Shown here one piece after another: positions 36,558 through 45,525 of a stretch of 64,000 nucleotides of DNA. This DNA is from Sedimentitalea sp042687825 (lineage in GTDB: Bacteria; Pseudomonadota; Alphaproteobacteria; Rhodobacterales; Rhodobacteraceae). A program made the translations under genes and the position numbers. The stretch is taken from NCBI RefSeq assembly GCF_042687825.1, contig NZ_JBHUQE010000004.1, positions 1 to 64,000 on the forward strand, given 5' to 3'. The stretch's first letter is position 1. The number at the start of each line of letters is the position of its first letter. Below the pieces are notes generated by a model, which was not told the origin of the DNA, made no database searches, and worked only from the letters and a program-made list of their open reading frames with translations.

Positions 36558-38129
36558 TCAGGCGCGCAGCAGCACCTTGGCGGCACGCAATAGAACCATG
36601 GGGTCGCGGTCGGTGCGCACCACCGGGATCGGCGCGCCCTTACCGGTCAGGGCGGCCACCGCTGCTCGGGCACTGCGCACCGAATATTCGACGGTGAACA
36701 CCGTGTCGCGCGGCAGGTCCACGAACTGCCCCATCAGCGCGAAATTGCCAGCGCCGTCGGGCCGGGTCCGGGGGCGGTCACCGGGCCGGCGGGGCATGAA
36801 CTGGCTGGTGATATAGGGCATTCGGCAGGGTACGACCCGTGCGCCTTTGAACCAGCCGCATTGTTCCGGCGTCAGGCGCAAGTGGCCGCACAACTCTGCG
36901 ATGATCTCGTCGCCACTGGCCGCGAGCATCGGTTTGGCCACAAAATCGCCATTGCGATCGCCACGCAGCCCGTAACCCCAGAAGATCACCGATCCTTCGG
37001 GGGCCGCACGGAAATGCGGCTGTGCGAACATCACGAAAGACAGCAGCCAGGCGCTGTCCCGGATGGTGATCAGACCGCCGGTCCCGGTGGCGTTGCCGGT
37101 GAACTGTTCCAGATGGTCACGAAACGCGGGGTGGTCCATGGTGACGGTAAAAGATGACCATTGGGTTTTTCCAACGGCGCCGCAAAAGGTTTCGGGACGT
37201 CCGAACCCGTCATGCCGGCGCGCCAGATCCCGCCACAGGTCCCAGGACGGGTTTTTCGGGTTCTTCGACGGTGGGGCAAATTCGTTGGTTCCGTAGGTGC
37301 AGGCATCGGTCATCGAACCCAGTGTGACAAAGACCCGGTCCTGATTGCGCACGGCCACCCGGGTGCCGCCGTTCAGGTGGATCGCGCGCACGTTCCGTCC
37401 GGTGTTGTCGCCGTCAATGTCCAGACCGGTGACTTCGGTCGCCACGTCGATGCGCACGCCTTGCCCGGTGAGCCAGGTCACAAGCGGCGCGATCAGGCTG
37501 TCATATTGATTATAGCGGGTGCGCAGGACGCCCCGTATCCGGTGCAGGCCCGGAAACAGGTGCATGAACCTTTGCATGTAGCGCCGCATTTCGGCCACCG
37601 AATGCCAGGGCTGAAAGGAAAACATGCTGGACCACATGATCCAGAAATTGCCGTCAAAGAAATCGCGCTCAAACCACGCGCCGATGGTGCGTCCCGCCAA
37701 CCGGATTTCGGGTGTCAGCAGCAAACGGTTAAGCGCGACAATATCCGCTGCCGACAGACCCAGCCGATCCATTTCGGCCTTTTTCCCATTTGCGATCAGA
37801 CGACAGTTCGACGCCGCGCGGATTTCCCTGTTAAAGGCCATGATGTCCTGCGTGACCGAGGTTGCCGGATCATCCGCGCAAGGAATATGATCGAACAGGT
37901 CGAAAGTGTTGACAAAATTGGGCTCGAACATCCGTCCGCCCCGGGTGAGATACCCCCAGTTCTCTTCTCCGGACCCGTCCAGGGCGCCGCCCGGGCGGGG
38001 CTGGTCGTCAAAAATACGGATATGATCCCCCGGCACCTGTGCGTCACGGATCAGGTGAAAGGCGGCGGCCAGGGCCGCAATGCCGCCGCCGACCATGTAA
38101 GTCCTGCCTTGGGGTGATGATCCGGTCAT
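36558..38129 (-). CDS. ohyA: Oleate hydratase (MCRA family)
   Basis: This FAD-dependent enzyme adds water to the double bond of unsaturated fatty acids, giving hydroxy fatty acids. The 523-residue length is close to the family norm. It has the N-terminal FAD motif YMVGGGIAALAAAFHLI with the FDDQPRPGGALDGSG second signature. MWSSMFSFQPWHSVAEMRRYM and VFVTLGSMTDACTYGTN are highly characteristic. It may help tolerate or modify external fatty acids. It is a single gene. Confidence 0.94.
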   Translation of the reverse strand: MTGSSPQGRTYMVGGGIAALAAAFHLIRDAQVPGDHIRIFDDQPRPGGALDGSGEENWGYLTRGGRMFEPNFVNTFDLFDHIPCADDPATSVTQDIMAFNREIRAASNCRLIANGKKAEMDRLGLSAADIVALNRLLLTPEIRLAGRTIGAWFERDFFDGNFWIMWSSMFSFQPWHSVAEMRRYMQRFMHLFPGLHRIRGVLRTRYNQYDSLIAPLVTWLTGQGVRIDVATEVTGLDIDGDNTGRNVRAIHLNGGTRVAVRNQDRVFVTLGSMTDACTYGTNEFAPPSKNPKNPSWDLWRDLARRHDGFGRPETFCGAVGKTQWSSFTVTMDHPAFRDHLEQFTGNATGTGGLITIRDSAWLLSFVMFAQPHFRAAPEGSVIFWGYGLRGDRNGDFVAKPMLAASGDEIIAELCGHLRLTPEQCGWFKGARVVPCRMPYITSQFMPRRPGDRPRTRPDGAGNFALMGQFVDLPRDTVFTVEYSVRSARAAVAALTGKGAPIPVVRTDRDPMVLLRAAKVLLRA

Positions 38130-38267
38130 TCAACATGCTCCCAATTTCCAAGGCAGATTGTACCAGCTTTGCCAGTGTGCGGCCTTGCGTTGGGACAAGT
38201 GTGGTTTGCCTGCAGGGATGCAGGGATCACCCGCTTCTGTCCGCGCGGGACCCGTCGAGCGGTCGGC

Positions 38268-38699
38268 CTAGTCCCACAACCAACCTTCGGCGAACTCGAC
38301 CGAATTGCCCGCAGGATCGCGCACATAGAGCGAATGCGCGCCGTTGGGCCAGTCAAACTCGGCATCCACCGCAACGCCGGCAGCGGTCAGGCGGGCCCGC
38401 ATCGCAGCGATGTCTTCGCGCGACAGGGCGAAACAGACATGGCCCGCGCCGCGCGCGCCGTGCGGCGGCACCGGCAGGCGCGGGTTGCGCCCCGGCCGTT
38501 CGGTGGCGTCGGGATTGAACAGCAGCAAGACCGCCGCGCCGATGCGAAGGAACACATGCCGCCCCGGCACGGTCTGAAAGGCGTGCAGCCCCAGCAGGTC
38601 CTGATAGAACCCGGTGGCGGCGTCCAGGTCATCGACATAGAGCGCGGTTTCCAGGATCGCGCCGGGCGCGGGTGCCGGGGGCAGAGGATCGTCCGTCAT
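38268..38699 (-). CDS. VOC family protein (glyoxalase/bleomycin-resistance fold)
   Basis: This 143-residue metal-binding beta-alpha-beta-beta-beta protein has two paired modules. It has ILETALYVDDLDAATGFYQDLLGL at the start and DPAGNSVEFAEGWLW at the end, holding the conserved metal-ligand Glu. The substrate is unknown; many relatives are dioxygenases, lyases or antibiotic binders. It is encoded between the oleate hydratase and pseudouridine synthase genes on the same strand. Confidence 0.9.
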   Translation of the reverse strand: MTDDPLPPAPAPGAILETALYVDDLDAATGFYQDLLGLHAFQTVPGRHVFLRIGAAVLLLFNPDATERPGRNPRLPVPPHGARGAGHVCFALSREDIAAMRARLTAAGVAVDAEFDWPNGAHSLYVRDPAGNSVEFAEGWLWD

Positions 38700-38730
38700 A
38701 GCCTGATCCTATCAGCGGCGGTGGCCGCTG

Positions 38731-39279
38731 TCAGGGGGGCGCAAGCCGGTCCCAGCATCCGGGGGCCAGAGCGTCCAGCGTCCAGGGTCCGATGCGGTGC
38801 CGGATCAGGCGCAGGGTCGGGTGGCCGACCGCCGCCGTCATGCGGCGCACCTGGCGGTTGCGTCCTTCGCGGATCGTCAGCTCGATCCAGTAATCGGGCA
38901 CGGATTTGCGCACCCGGATCGGCGGTACGCGCGGCCACAGCGCGGCGGGCGGTGCGATGCGGCGCGCGCGCGCCGGGCGGGTGCGGCCGTCCTTGAGCAC
39001 CACACCGGAACTCAGCGCGGCCAGCGCCGTGGCATCGGGTTCGCCCTCGACCTGAACCCAATAGCATTTTTCCAGCTTGTGTTTCGGGTCGGCGATGCGG
39101 GCCTGCAGCCGGCCATCGTCGGTCAACAGCATCAGCCCCTCGCTGTCGCGGTCCAGCCGCCCCGCCGGATAGACCCCCGGCAGATCGATGAAATCGGCCA
39201 GGGTGCGACGGTCGCCGCCGGGATCGGTAAATTGCGGCAGAACGTCAAAGGGCTTGTTGAAACGGATTAGACGGCTCAT
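38731..39279 (-). CDS. Pseudouridine synthase, RluE/RsuA family
   Basis: This 182-residue enzyme converts uridine to pseudouridine in rRNA. The catalytic Asp is in GRLDRDSEGLMLLTDDG, and the C-terminal REGRNRQVRRMTAAVGHPTLRLIR is the family signature. It lacks the N-terminal S4 domain, as RluE (23S rRNA position 2457 in E. coli) does, so an RluE-type target is most likely. Confidence 0.92.
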   Translation of the reverse strand: MSRLIRFNKPFDVLPQFTDPGGDRRTLADFIDLPGVYPAGRLDRDSEGLMLLTDDGRLQARIADPKHKLEKCYWVQVEGEPDATALAALSSGVVLKDGRTRPARARRIAPPAALWPRVPPIRVRKSVPDYWIELTIREGRNRQVRRMTAAVGHPTLRLIRHRIGPWTLDALAPGCWDRLAPP

Positions 39280-39528
39280 GCGGCGGCCCTATTCGAAATG
39301 ACCGTGAATGCATAGGCCCGAGCGGCCACTTGACGCGCCTATTAACCAACTTTTGTCATCCGGCGGTTACGGTTGCACGGCAGAATGACGATCACGAAAG
39401 GTCGACATATTGTGGCACATCAAGGCTTGTCAGCGGCCAACCACGATATATAGTTGTTTATATGCTGGGGCGGGTTCCCCGCTCTGGTGCCGGAAATTCG
39501 GGCGGACAGGGCGAGGACGGAGTCACCC

Positions 39529-40113
39529 ATGAAGGCAGAGTTCAGGACGGAATTCGTAAGAGAGCCCGGCGCCTTGCGCCACCACCCGGCATTGGTCCTG
39601 AATGCCGATTACCGCCCGCTCTCGTATTACCCGCTCAGCCTGTGGAGCTGGCAGGAGGCGATCAAGGCGGCCTGGCTGGACCGGGTCGATATCGTCGCCG
39701 AATATGACGAGGTGGTGCGCAGCCCCAGCACCGAGATCCGAATACCCTCGGTGGTGGTCCTGAAAGACTATGTGAAACCCCAAAAGCGCGTGGCCTTCAC
39801 GCGCTTTAATTTGTTTCTGAGGGATGAATTCCGCTGCCAGTATTGCGGCGGCCGGGGCGATCTGACCTTTGACCACGTGGTGCCGCGCGCCAGCGGCGGG
39901 ATCACCAGCTGGCAGAACGTGGTGGCGGCCTGTTCCCCCTGCAACCTGAAAAAGGGCTCAAAACCGCTGCACCGCACCGGCATGCGCCTGCGCAAACCGC
40001 CGCGTCAGCCCGGCGCCGAAGAACTGCGCAACATGGGCCGCAAATTCCCGCCCAACCACCTGCACGACAGCTGGATGGACTTTCTGTATTGGGACGCCGA
40101 ACTGGAAGCCTGA
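39529..40113 (+). CDS. HNH endonuclease family protein
   Basis: This 194-residue protein has an HNH domain with zinc-type cysteines CQYCGG and CSPCNLKKGSK around the catalytic DHVVPRASGG. The N-terminal LVLNADYRPLSYYPLSLWSWQEAIKAAWLDRVD part is typical of a widely conserved chromosomal HNH family in alphaproteobacteria. It is probably a housekeeping or repair nuclease rather than a restriction enzyme. I start at MKAEFRTEF. Confidence 0.9.
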   Translation: MKAEFRTEFVREPGALRHHPALVLNADYRPLSYYPLSLWSWQEAIKAAWLDRVDIVAEYDEVVRSPSTEIRIPSVVVLKDYVKPQKRVAFTRFNLFLRDEFRCQYCGGRGDLTFDHVVPRASGGITSWQNVVAACSPCNLKKGSKPLHRTGMRLRKPPRQPGAEELRNMGRKFPPNHLHDSWMDFLYWDAELEA

Positions 40114-40483
40114 GGGCGACCGCCCATGGCGGTCAGGGTCGGGCAGAGGGCAGCGGTGCCCGTTTTCGACCCAGCGCGGCGTTTCGGACAATATGCAGCG
40201 AACTCGTGCGCCCCGCCCAAACCTGACCCACTGTCCCTGGTGAGAACTTGAGGTAACTGACTTTCGCGGCACAGGTAGGAAACTGGCAAATTGCGGACAT
40301 AGCGCCATTTCGCTGTGGCTGCCCCAGTGACCGCAAGCTGAGCCTCGCGGACCAACGGCAAGGGCGGGGATCTGTCGTTCGCTGCGACATCGCTGTCAAC
40401 GCAGCGCAGCAGTCGAAGGCTGTCGTCACGTTCTCAGATCGAAGGGAACGATCGCGGTGACGTCTGAAGAGGTGGGGTTACGT

Positions 40484-40508
40484 TTATTTCAGATATTTCG
40501 CTTATTTC
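40484..40508 (+). repeat. Three heptamers at 9-bp spacing upstream of the antitoxin promoter
   Basis: TTATTTC (40484), ATATTTC (40493) and TTATTTC (40502) are evenly spaced by 9 bp and end 2 bp before the -35 hexamer. This iteron-like layout suits cooperative binding by the Xis-type antitoxin. Confidence 0.55.
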
Positions 40509-40510
40509 TC

Positions 40511-40539
40511 TTGATAGGTTCGTGTTTTGGGATCATATC
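40511..40539 (+). promoter_or_regulatory. Promoter of the Xis/PIN toxin-antitoxin operon
   Basis: TTGATA (40511-40516), 17-bp spacer, CATATC (40534-40539), ending 24 bp before the antitoxin ATG. Confidence 0.6.
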
Positions 40540-40563
40540 TACGACAACACAAGGGAGAAAAAA

Positions 40564-41028
40564 ATGACCGATACCACACAGGCGGTGGTCGAAAGAGGCT
40601 TGGAGAAGCGCCTCCCGACACAAGAGGAAATCAACTCGGCTGCTCATGCCGCCACCGCTATCGCAGTCGCTATGGATGCCGACGGGAACCTGAGGGTTTC
40701 CGGCCAAAACGGAGATCCGGTCCATATTGCCCCAGCGGTTGGCCATTTGATTATCGACCTTTTGGGCCATGTGGCATCGGGAAACATGGTAACACTTGTG
40801 CCGGTTGGCACGATGCTTACCACGCAAGAAGCTGCGGACATGCTGAACGTCTCGCGCCCGCATCTCACGAAGCTGTTGAAGGCTGGTGAAATCGAATTTG
40901 AAGAAGTTGGAAAGCACAGGCGTGTGCCGCTTGAAGCCTTGACGGCCTATAGGGATAGGAAACGCCGGGAGCGCGAGGAAGCACTTGATGAGCTTGCTCG
41001 ACTTGGACAGGAGTTCGACTCCGCTTGA
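40564..41028 (+). CDS. Antitoxin with excisionase-type helix-turn-helix
   Basis: This 154-residue protein has the excisionase (MerR-like) DNA-binding domain at residues 80-135: LTTQEAADMLNVSRPHLTKLLKAGEIEFEEVGKHRRVPLEAL. A charged C-terminal helix follows, which would contact the toxin. The PIN gene overlaps its stop (TTGA), the classic type II toxin-antitoxin layout. AAGGGAG precedes the ATG. The gene has lower GC than the neighbours, pointing to transfer. It probably represses its own operon at the three heptamers upstream. Confidence 0.85.
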   Translation: MTDTTQAVVERGLEKRLPTQEEINSAAHAATAIAVAMDADGNLRVSGQNGDPVHIAPAVGHLIIDLLGHVASGNMVTLVPVGTMLTTQEAADMLNVSRPHLTKLLKAGEIEFEEVGKHRRVPLEALTAYRDRKRREREEALDELARLGQEFDSA

Positions 41029-41603
41029 GAATTATTGCAAATCCATTTGTTGTGATCCTGGACGCAAACGTTCTGTTCCCGTTTCGCGTCCGGGATGTTC
41101 TATTGACATTTGCCTATGAAGGCCTGTTTCGAGCCCGCTTTACGGAAGAAATCATGGCCGAATGGACCCAGAATCTTCTCGAGCGGAAGCCATCGCTCGA
41201 AAACAGCATCAATTCTCAGGTAAACATGATCCGTCAAGCTTTTGACGAATGTTTCGTGACCGGTCATATGCCACTGATTGAAGGACTCCAGATGCCGGAT
41301 AAAGACGACCGCCATGTTCTTGCTGCTGCGGTCAGGTGTTCTGCGCAGGTAATCGTGACTGAAAACAAGCGCGATTTTCCATCTGACGTTCTCGAAGAAT
41401 ATGACATAGAAGTTCTGGGGGCCGACGAGATGCTCGTAAACACCTATGAACTCTTCCCTGTAGAAGCCGCTCGTGCGCTCGGAAAGGTTCGAGGGCGCTA
41501 TAAGAACCCGCGCATGAATGTGAGCGAGTTTCTCCTCGATCTCACCCGAGCGGGACTTCCAAAACTTGCTGCTACCGCCAGACGAGACATCGAAACTCTC
41601 TAG
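41025..41603 (+). CDS. PIN-domain toxin (VapC-like ribonuclease)
   Basis: This 192-residue protein starts with TTG overlapping the antitoxin stop. The PIN core is visible: VVILDANVLFPF (first Asp), a Glu in EEIMAEW, MPDKDDRHVLAAAVRC, and VTENKRDFP. These give the acidic metal-binding residues of PIN nucleases, which cut RNA when free of antitoxin. A C-terminal extension of about 60 residues follows the core. It has low GC like its partner. Confidence 0.86.
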   Translation: MRIIANPFVVILDANVLFPFRVRDVLLTFAYEGLFRARFTEEIMAEWTQNLLERKPSLENSINSQVNMIRQAFDECFVTGHMPLIEGLQMPDKDDRHVLAAAVRCSAQVIVTENKRDFPSDVLEEYDIEVLGADEMLVNTYELFPVEAARALGKVRGRYKNPRMNVSEFLLDLTRAGLPKLAATARRDIETL

Positions 41604-41912
41604 TTAAAGCGAAGAAGGCGTCGCGGCGTGTCCCGATCGCACCGAGTCATGGTTCAAGTGAAAGGGAACTGGCCTGCGTTGATTTCGAAAGACGATTACA
41701 GCCCAATACTACCCTTTCACTCCACGTATCCTGAAAGGCTGCTCTGAGCCGTTTCAGGCAATTCTTTGTCGCTACGTGGGCCTAAATTGCAAAGCCCGCT
41801 TCCGACGCTTCTCGGTCGACCATGCTTTCCAGGTCAAGGTCCACTTGCGGTCCGGATCAGGTCTGGCGTCAGGAGGATCCGGATTGCAGGCGCATGTCAG
41901 CGGCCCAAAGGC
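41604..41912. other. Intergenic region after the toxin gene
   Basis: This 309-bp stretch contains a 10-bp inverted repeat (AGTGAAAGGG 41657-41666 and CCCTTTCACT 41712-41721) and no supported gene. Confidence 0.5.
41657..41721. repeat. 10-bp perfect inverted repeat enclosing 45 bp
   Basis: AGTGAAAGGG and CCCTTTCACT face each other downstream of the toxin gene. They could mark an old insertion boundary or form a weak hairpin. Confidence 0.5.
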
Positions 41913-42959
41913 TCAGGGCGCGGCGCGTTGGACCATGCCGAACAGGTCGCGCGGGTCGTCGGGGTCGGCCAGCAGGTCCAGCGGGTGGTACAGCCCGGTG
42001 CCCTGCAACTGGTCGCGCACATAGCGCAGGGCGGAAAAATCCTCGATGGCAAAGCCGACGCTGTCAAACAGGGTGATCTGGCGGTCCGACACCCGGCCCG
42101 GGGCGGCACCTGTGATCACCTGCCACAGTTCGGTCACCGGATGGTCGGGGGCCAGCTGCTGGATCTCGCCCTCGATCCGGGTCTGGGGCGGAAATTCGAC
42201 AAAGATGTCCGAACGGGTCAGGATCGCCGGCGCCAGTTCGGTCTTGCCGGGACAATCGCCGCCGATGGCGTTGATATGCACGCCGGCGCCGACCATGTTG
42301 TCGGTCAGGATGGTGGCATATTGCTTGTCCGCCGTGCAGGTGGTCAGGATCTGGGCGCCCTGGATGGCGTCCTGGGGCGTGTCGCAGGCCACCACGGTCA
42401 GCCCGTGCCCGGCCAGGTTGGCGGCGCATTTGGCGGTGGCGGCGGGGTCGGTGTCATAGAGACGCACGGATTTCAGCCCGCAGATCGCCTTCATCGCCAG
42501 GGTCTGGAATTCGGATTGCGCGCCGTTGCCGATCATCGCCATGGTGTCGGCCCCTTTAGGCGCGAGATGTTTGGCCACCATGGCGCTGGTCGCCGCGGTG
42601 CGCATCGCGGTCAGGATGGTCATCTCGGTCAGCAGCACCGGATAGCCCGAGGCGACATCGGCCAACAGGCCAAAGGCGGTCACGGTCTGCAACCCCTCGG
42701 CGGTGTTCTTGGGGTGGCCGTTGACGTATTTGAATCCATAGGCCTCGCCGTCCGAGGTCGGCATCAGTTCGATCACGCCCACATCGGAATGGCTGGCCAC
42801 GCGGGGCGTCTTGTCAAACAGCTCCCAGCGTTTGAAATCGGATTCGATATAATCCGCCAATCCCTGCAGCATCGGCGCGATGCCGATGTGGTGGATCAGT
42901 TGCATCATATGATCGACGGAAACAAATGGCACCAGCGCCTTTTCCGAGGGATGGGTCAT
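41913..42959 (-). CDS. Ornithine cyclodeaminase family protein
   Basis: This NAD-dependent enzyme turns ornithine into proline with loss of ammonia. At 348 residues it shows the family stretches SGYPVLLTEMTILTAMRTAATSAM, AMIGNGAQSEFQ (Rossmann) and HINAIGGDCPGKTEL with the catalytic Asp. It is encoded 44 bp after arginase, which supplies ornithine. I start at MTHPSEKALVPFVSV; an in-frame ATG at 42995 would add 12 residues and lies 8 bp after the arginase stop. Confidence 0.93.
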   Translation of the reverse strand: MTHPSEKALVPFVSVDHMMQLIHHIGIAPMLQGLADYIESDFKRWELFDKTPRVASHSDVGVIELMPTSDGEAYGFKYVNGHPKNTAEGLQTVTAFGLLADVASGYPVLLTEMTILTAMRTAATSAMVAKHLAPKGADTMAMIGNGAQSEFQTLAMKAICGLKSVRLYDTDPAATAKCAANLAGHGLTVVACDTPQDAIQGAQILTTCTADKQYATILTDNMVGAGVHINAIGGDCPGKTELAPAILTRSDIFVEFPPQTRIEGEIQQLAPDHPVTELWQVITGAAPGRVSDRQITLFDSVGFAIEDFSALRYVRDQLQGTGLYHPLDLLADPDDPRDLFGMVQRAAP

Positions 42960-43003
42960 GGGATCGGCTTTCGATTGCGGCGTTCCAAGGGGCATGGCCG
43001 GTC

Positions 43004-43918
43004 TCAGGTCGGCCGGTCAAACACGCGGCGGCCCAGCGCCGAGGCGGCCAGATCCACCATCACTTGCGCGGTGCGGCCGCGCTCGTCCAGGAACGGGTTC
43101 AGTTCCACCAGGTCCAGCGAGGTCATCAGGCCGCTGTCACAGATCATTTCCATCACCAGATGCGCTTCGCGGATGGTGGCACCGCCGGGCACCGTCGTGC
43201 CCACGGCCGGAGCGATCATCGGGTCCAGAAAGTCGACGTCCAGGCTGACATGCAGCATGCCATTGGCATCGGCCACGCGCTGCAAAAAAGCCGCCAGTGG
43301 CCGGGCGATACCCGTTTCATCGATCGAACGCATGTCGTGGCAGTGAATGGCGGTGTCCTGCAAGGCCTGCTTTTCCGCGGCATCGACCGAGCGCAGCCCG
43401 AGGATGCAGATGTTTTCCTGCGGGATCGGGTTTCGGATCGCCGGAAAGCCGCCAAAGCCCGCGCGCCCGGTCACATACCCCAGGGGCGTGCCGTGCAGGT
43501 TGCCCGAACCGGTGGTCTCTGGCGTATGAAAATCGCTGTGCGCGTCCAGCCACAGCACGAATTGCGGGCGTTCCCTGGTGGCGGCGTGATTGGCCACGCC
43601 GGCAACGCTGCCCAGAGACAGGGCGTGATCGCCACCCAGAAAGATCGGTATTCCGCGCGCCATCGCGTCTTCGGCGACCCGGATCAGGCGATGCGTCCAG
43701 CCGATGGTCTCGTTTGGACGGTGCAGCCGGGTGTCGCCATTATCCGGTGCATGCGATGCCGGCGCAAGATTGCCCATGTCCTGGACCTTGTGGCCCAGAT
43801 CGGTCAGCGCGACGGTCAGCCCGGCGGTGCGATAGGCGTCCGGCCCCATCAGACAGCCGGGGCGCTCCTTGCCGCAATCGACAGGGGCACCGATCAGAAT
43901 GCAGGTTTTGCGTGTCAT
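43004..43918 (-). CDS. rocF: Arginase
   Basis: This manganese enzyme hydrolyses arginine to ornithine and urea. At 304 residues it has the binuclear metal motifs GGDHALSLGS, DAHSDFH and SLDVDFLDP. It is the first gene of an operon with ornithine cyclodeaminase, giving an arginine to proline route. A divergent Lrp-type regulator gene faces it across about 106 bp, and likely controls it. Confidence 0.95.
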   Translation of the reverse strand: MTRKTCILIGAPVDCGKERPGCLMGPDAYRTAGLTVALTDLGHKVQDMGNLAPASHAPDNGDTRLHRPNETIGWTHRLIRVAEDAMARGIPIFLGGDHALSLGSVAGVANHAATRERPQFVLWLDAHSDFHTPETTGSGNLHGTPLGYVTGRAGFGGFPAIRNPIPQENICILGLRSVDAAEKQALQDTAIHCHDMRSIDETGIARPLAAFLQRVADANGMLHVSLDVDFLDPMIAPAVGTTVPGGATIREAHLVMEMICDSGLMTSLDLVELNPFLDERGRTAQVMVDLAASALGRRVFDRPT

Positions 43919-43980
43919 GTCAGCCTCGTTTTCTCACAGGCTCCAGAAAAACTCCGAAATGCGGTGAAAACCAGCGTGAA

Positions 43981-44012
43981 TTTTGCTCAAACCGCAGGTA
44001 ATATTGGCAAAA
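43981..44012. promoter_or_regulatory. Candidate Lrp-type operator between arginase and its regulator
   Basis: TTTTGC at the left and GCAAAA at the right form an inverted repeat across an AT-rich centre just before the regulator gene, in the divergent promoter region. Confidence 0.35.
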
Positions 44013-44024
44013 CGGAGGTTGTGT

Positions 44025-44450
44025 ATGGACAAAACGGATGAACGTCTGATCGCTGCGCTGCGCCATGACGCGCGCGCCTCGCTGTCGGATCTGGCGCTGG
44101 GTCTGAACCTGTCACGTACCACAGTGCGGTCACGGATCGAACGCCTGCAACGGCGCGGCGATATCCTGGGCTTTACCGTGGTGCTGAAACAGGACACGCT
44201 GCGCGACCCGGTGCGCGGGCTGATGATGATCGGTATCGAGGGGCGCGGCACCGAGCGGATCATCCGCCAGCTGCAGGGTCTGCCCGAGGTGCGCGCTGTG
44301 CATTCCACCAATGGTCGCTGGGACGTGATTGCGGAACTGGGCACCGAAACCCTGGAGGGGCTGGATGTGGCGCTGGGCAAGATACGCCGGTTCGACGGTG
44401 TCAGCACCAGCGAAACCAGCCTGTTGCTGTCGACCCGCAAGGCCACCTGA
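44025..44450 (+). CDS. Lrp/AsnC family transcriptional regulator
   Basis: This 141-residue regulator has an N-terminal winged helix-turn-helix (DERLIAALRHDARASLSDLALGLNLSRTTVRSRIERLQRRGDILGF) and a C-terminal RAM ligand-binding domain. GGAGG lies 6 bp before the ATG. Divergent placement from arginase-ornithine cyclodeaminase suggests that it senses arginine or ornithine and activates that operon, as in related systems. Confidence 0.93.
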   Translation: MDKTDERLIAALRHDARASLSDLALGLNLSRTTVRSRIERLQRRGDILGFTVVLKQDTLRDPVRGLMMIGIEGRGTERIIRQLQGLPEVRAVHSTNGRWDVIAELGTETLEGLDVALGKIRRFDGVSTSETSLLLSTRKAT

Positions 44451-44482
44451 AGGCCGGATTGTCGGTCGTGGCGTCAGGCGTG

Positions 44483-44950
44483 TCAGGCGTGGCGATCCGA
44501 GCGCGCGGCCAGCAGCCACAGCAGGGCCAGCCCCAGCGAGGCGAGCGCGTTCCAACTGGCCATCGACAGGCCGAACAGCTCCCAGGGCACCTCGTCACAC
44601 CGAACCAGCGGTGCCGCCATGATCTGCGCCATCAGGTCTTCGGCGCTGAGGCCACCGACCGGACCCGAGGTGCAGGTGGTCGGGCCCTGCCACCAGCCGC
44701 GCTCGACGCCGGTGTGATAGACCCCGATCGACGCCGTCGCCAGCGCCGCGCAGGCCCCGGCCAGCGGCAGCAACCGGCCCGGCAGGACCAGCGCGATCAG
44801 ACCGATCAGCACCGCCGCCGCATGCGGCCAGCGTTGCCACAGGCACATCTCGCAGGGCGCCAGCCCGCCGATATGCTGAAAGCCGAACGCGCCGGCCAGC
44901 AGCGCCAGCGAGCCGCCAGCCGCGGCCAGGATCAGGACAGAGCGTGTCAT
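44483..44950 (-). CDS. dsbB: Disulfide bond formation protein B
   Basis: This 155-residue four-helix membrane protein reoxidises DsbA with quinone. The first Cys pair is CEMC in APCEMCLWQRWPHAAAV. The second pair is in the periplasmic loop (TCTSGPVGG and VRCDEVPWELFGLSMASWN), matching the alphaproteobacterial DsbB pattern. Its start overlaps the yqaA stop by 4 bp, so they are coupled. Confidence 0.93.
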   Translation of the reverse strand: MTRSVLILAAAGGSLALLAGAFGFQHIGGLAPCEMCLWQRWPHAAAVLIGLIALVLPGRLLPLAGACAALATASIGVYHTGVERGWWQGPTTCTSGPVGGLSAEDLMAQIMAAPLVRCDEVPWELFGLSMASWNALASLGLALLWLLAARSDRHA

Positions 44951-45525
44951 AGGTATCTTACCACGGCAAAGCCGCCGACCAGCAGCAGCACGAACAGGGT
45001 GAACATGAGCCCCAGCCGCCGTTCGATGAATTCGCGGATCGGCGGGCCAAAGACCCGCAGCAATCCGGCGACCACGAAAAAGCGCAGGGCGCGGGCCAGG
45101 ATGGATGTCGCGACAAAGGTGCCCAGGGGCATGCCGGTCCAGCCCGACATGATGGTGATGACCTTGTAGGGAAACGGCGTCACCCCCGCCGTCAACACCG
45201 CCCAAAAGCCGAAATCGTTGAACCGTTCATTGAACGCGGCCATCGCATCAGCCTTGCCCATCGCCGACAGGATCGGCTGGCCGACGCTTTCAAAGGCGAA
45301 CATGCCGATACCATACCCCAGAAGGCCGCCGAGAACCGAGGCCACCAGCGCCACCGACGCAATCAGCCAGGCCCGGGACGGGCGCGCCAGGATCATCGGG
45401 ATCATCAGAACGTCAGGCGGGATCGGAAAGACCGAGCTTTCGACAAAGGCCACCAGGGCCAGCCACCACAGGGCCTGGGGATGTTCGGCCAGACCCATCG
45501 TACGGTCGTATATTCTTTTCAGCAT
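44947..45525 (-). CDS. YqaA/DedA (SNARE-associated) family membrane protein
   Basis: This 192-residue inner-membrane protein shows the DedA-like core FVESSVFPIPPDVLMIPMILARP and GWTGMPLGTF. DedA proteins are thought to move lipid carriers or act on membrane energetics. I start at MLKRIYDRTM; an ATG 14 codons upstream is possible. It is the first gene of the pair with dsbB. Confidence 0.9.
   Translation of the reverse strand: MLKRIYDRTMGLAEHPQALWWLALVAFVESSVFPIPPDVLMIPMILARPSRAWLIASVALVASVLGGLLGYGIGMFAFESVGQPILSAMGKADAMAAFNERFNDFGFWAVLTAGVTPFPYKVITIMSGWTGMPLGTFVATSILARALRFFVVAGLLRVFGPPIREFIERRLGLMFTLFVLLLVGGFAVVRYL

Larger units (their letters stand above)
40114..40563. other. Intergenic region before the toxin-antitoxin module
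   Basis: This 450-bp stretch has no supported gene; open frames on the minus strand lack starts, ribosome sites and family features. The last 80 bp is AT-rich and holds three 9-bp-spaced heptamers and a promoter, listed separately. Confidence 0.5.

Noticed and set aside
40133..40429. Minus-strand open frame of about 98 codons before the toxin-antitoxin module
   Set aside because: No ribosome site, no recognisable domain and no supporting context; it looks like non-coding sequence.
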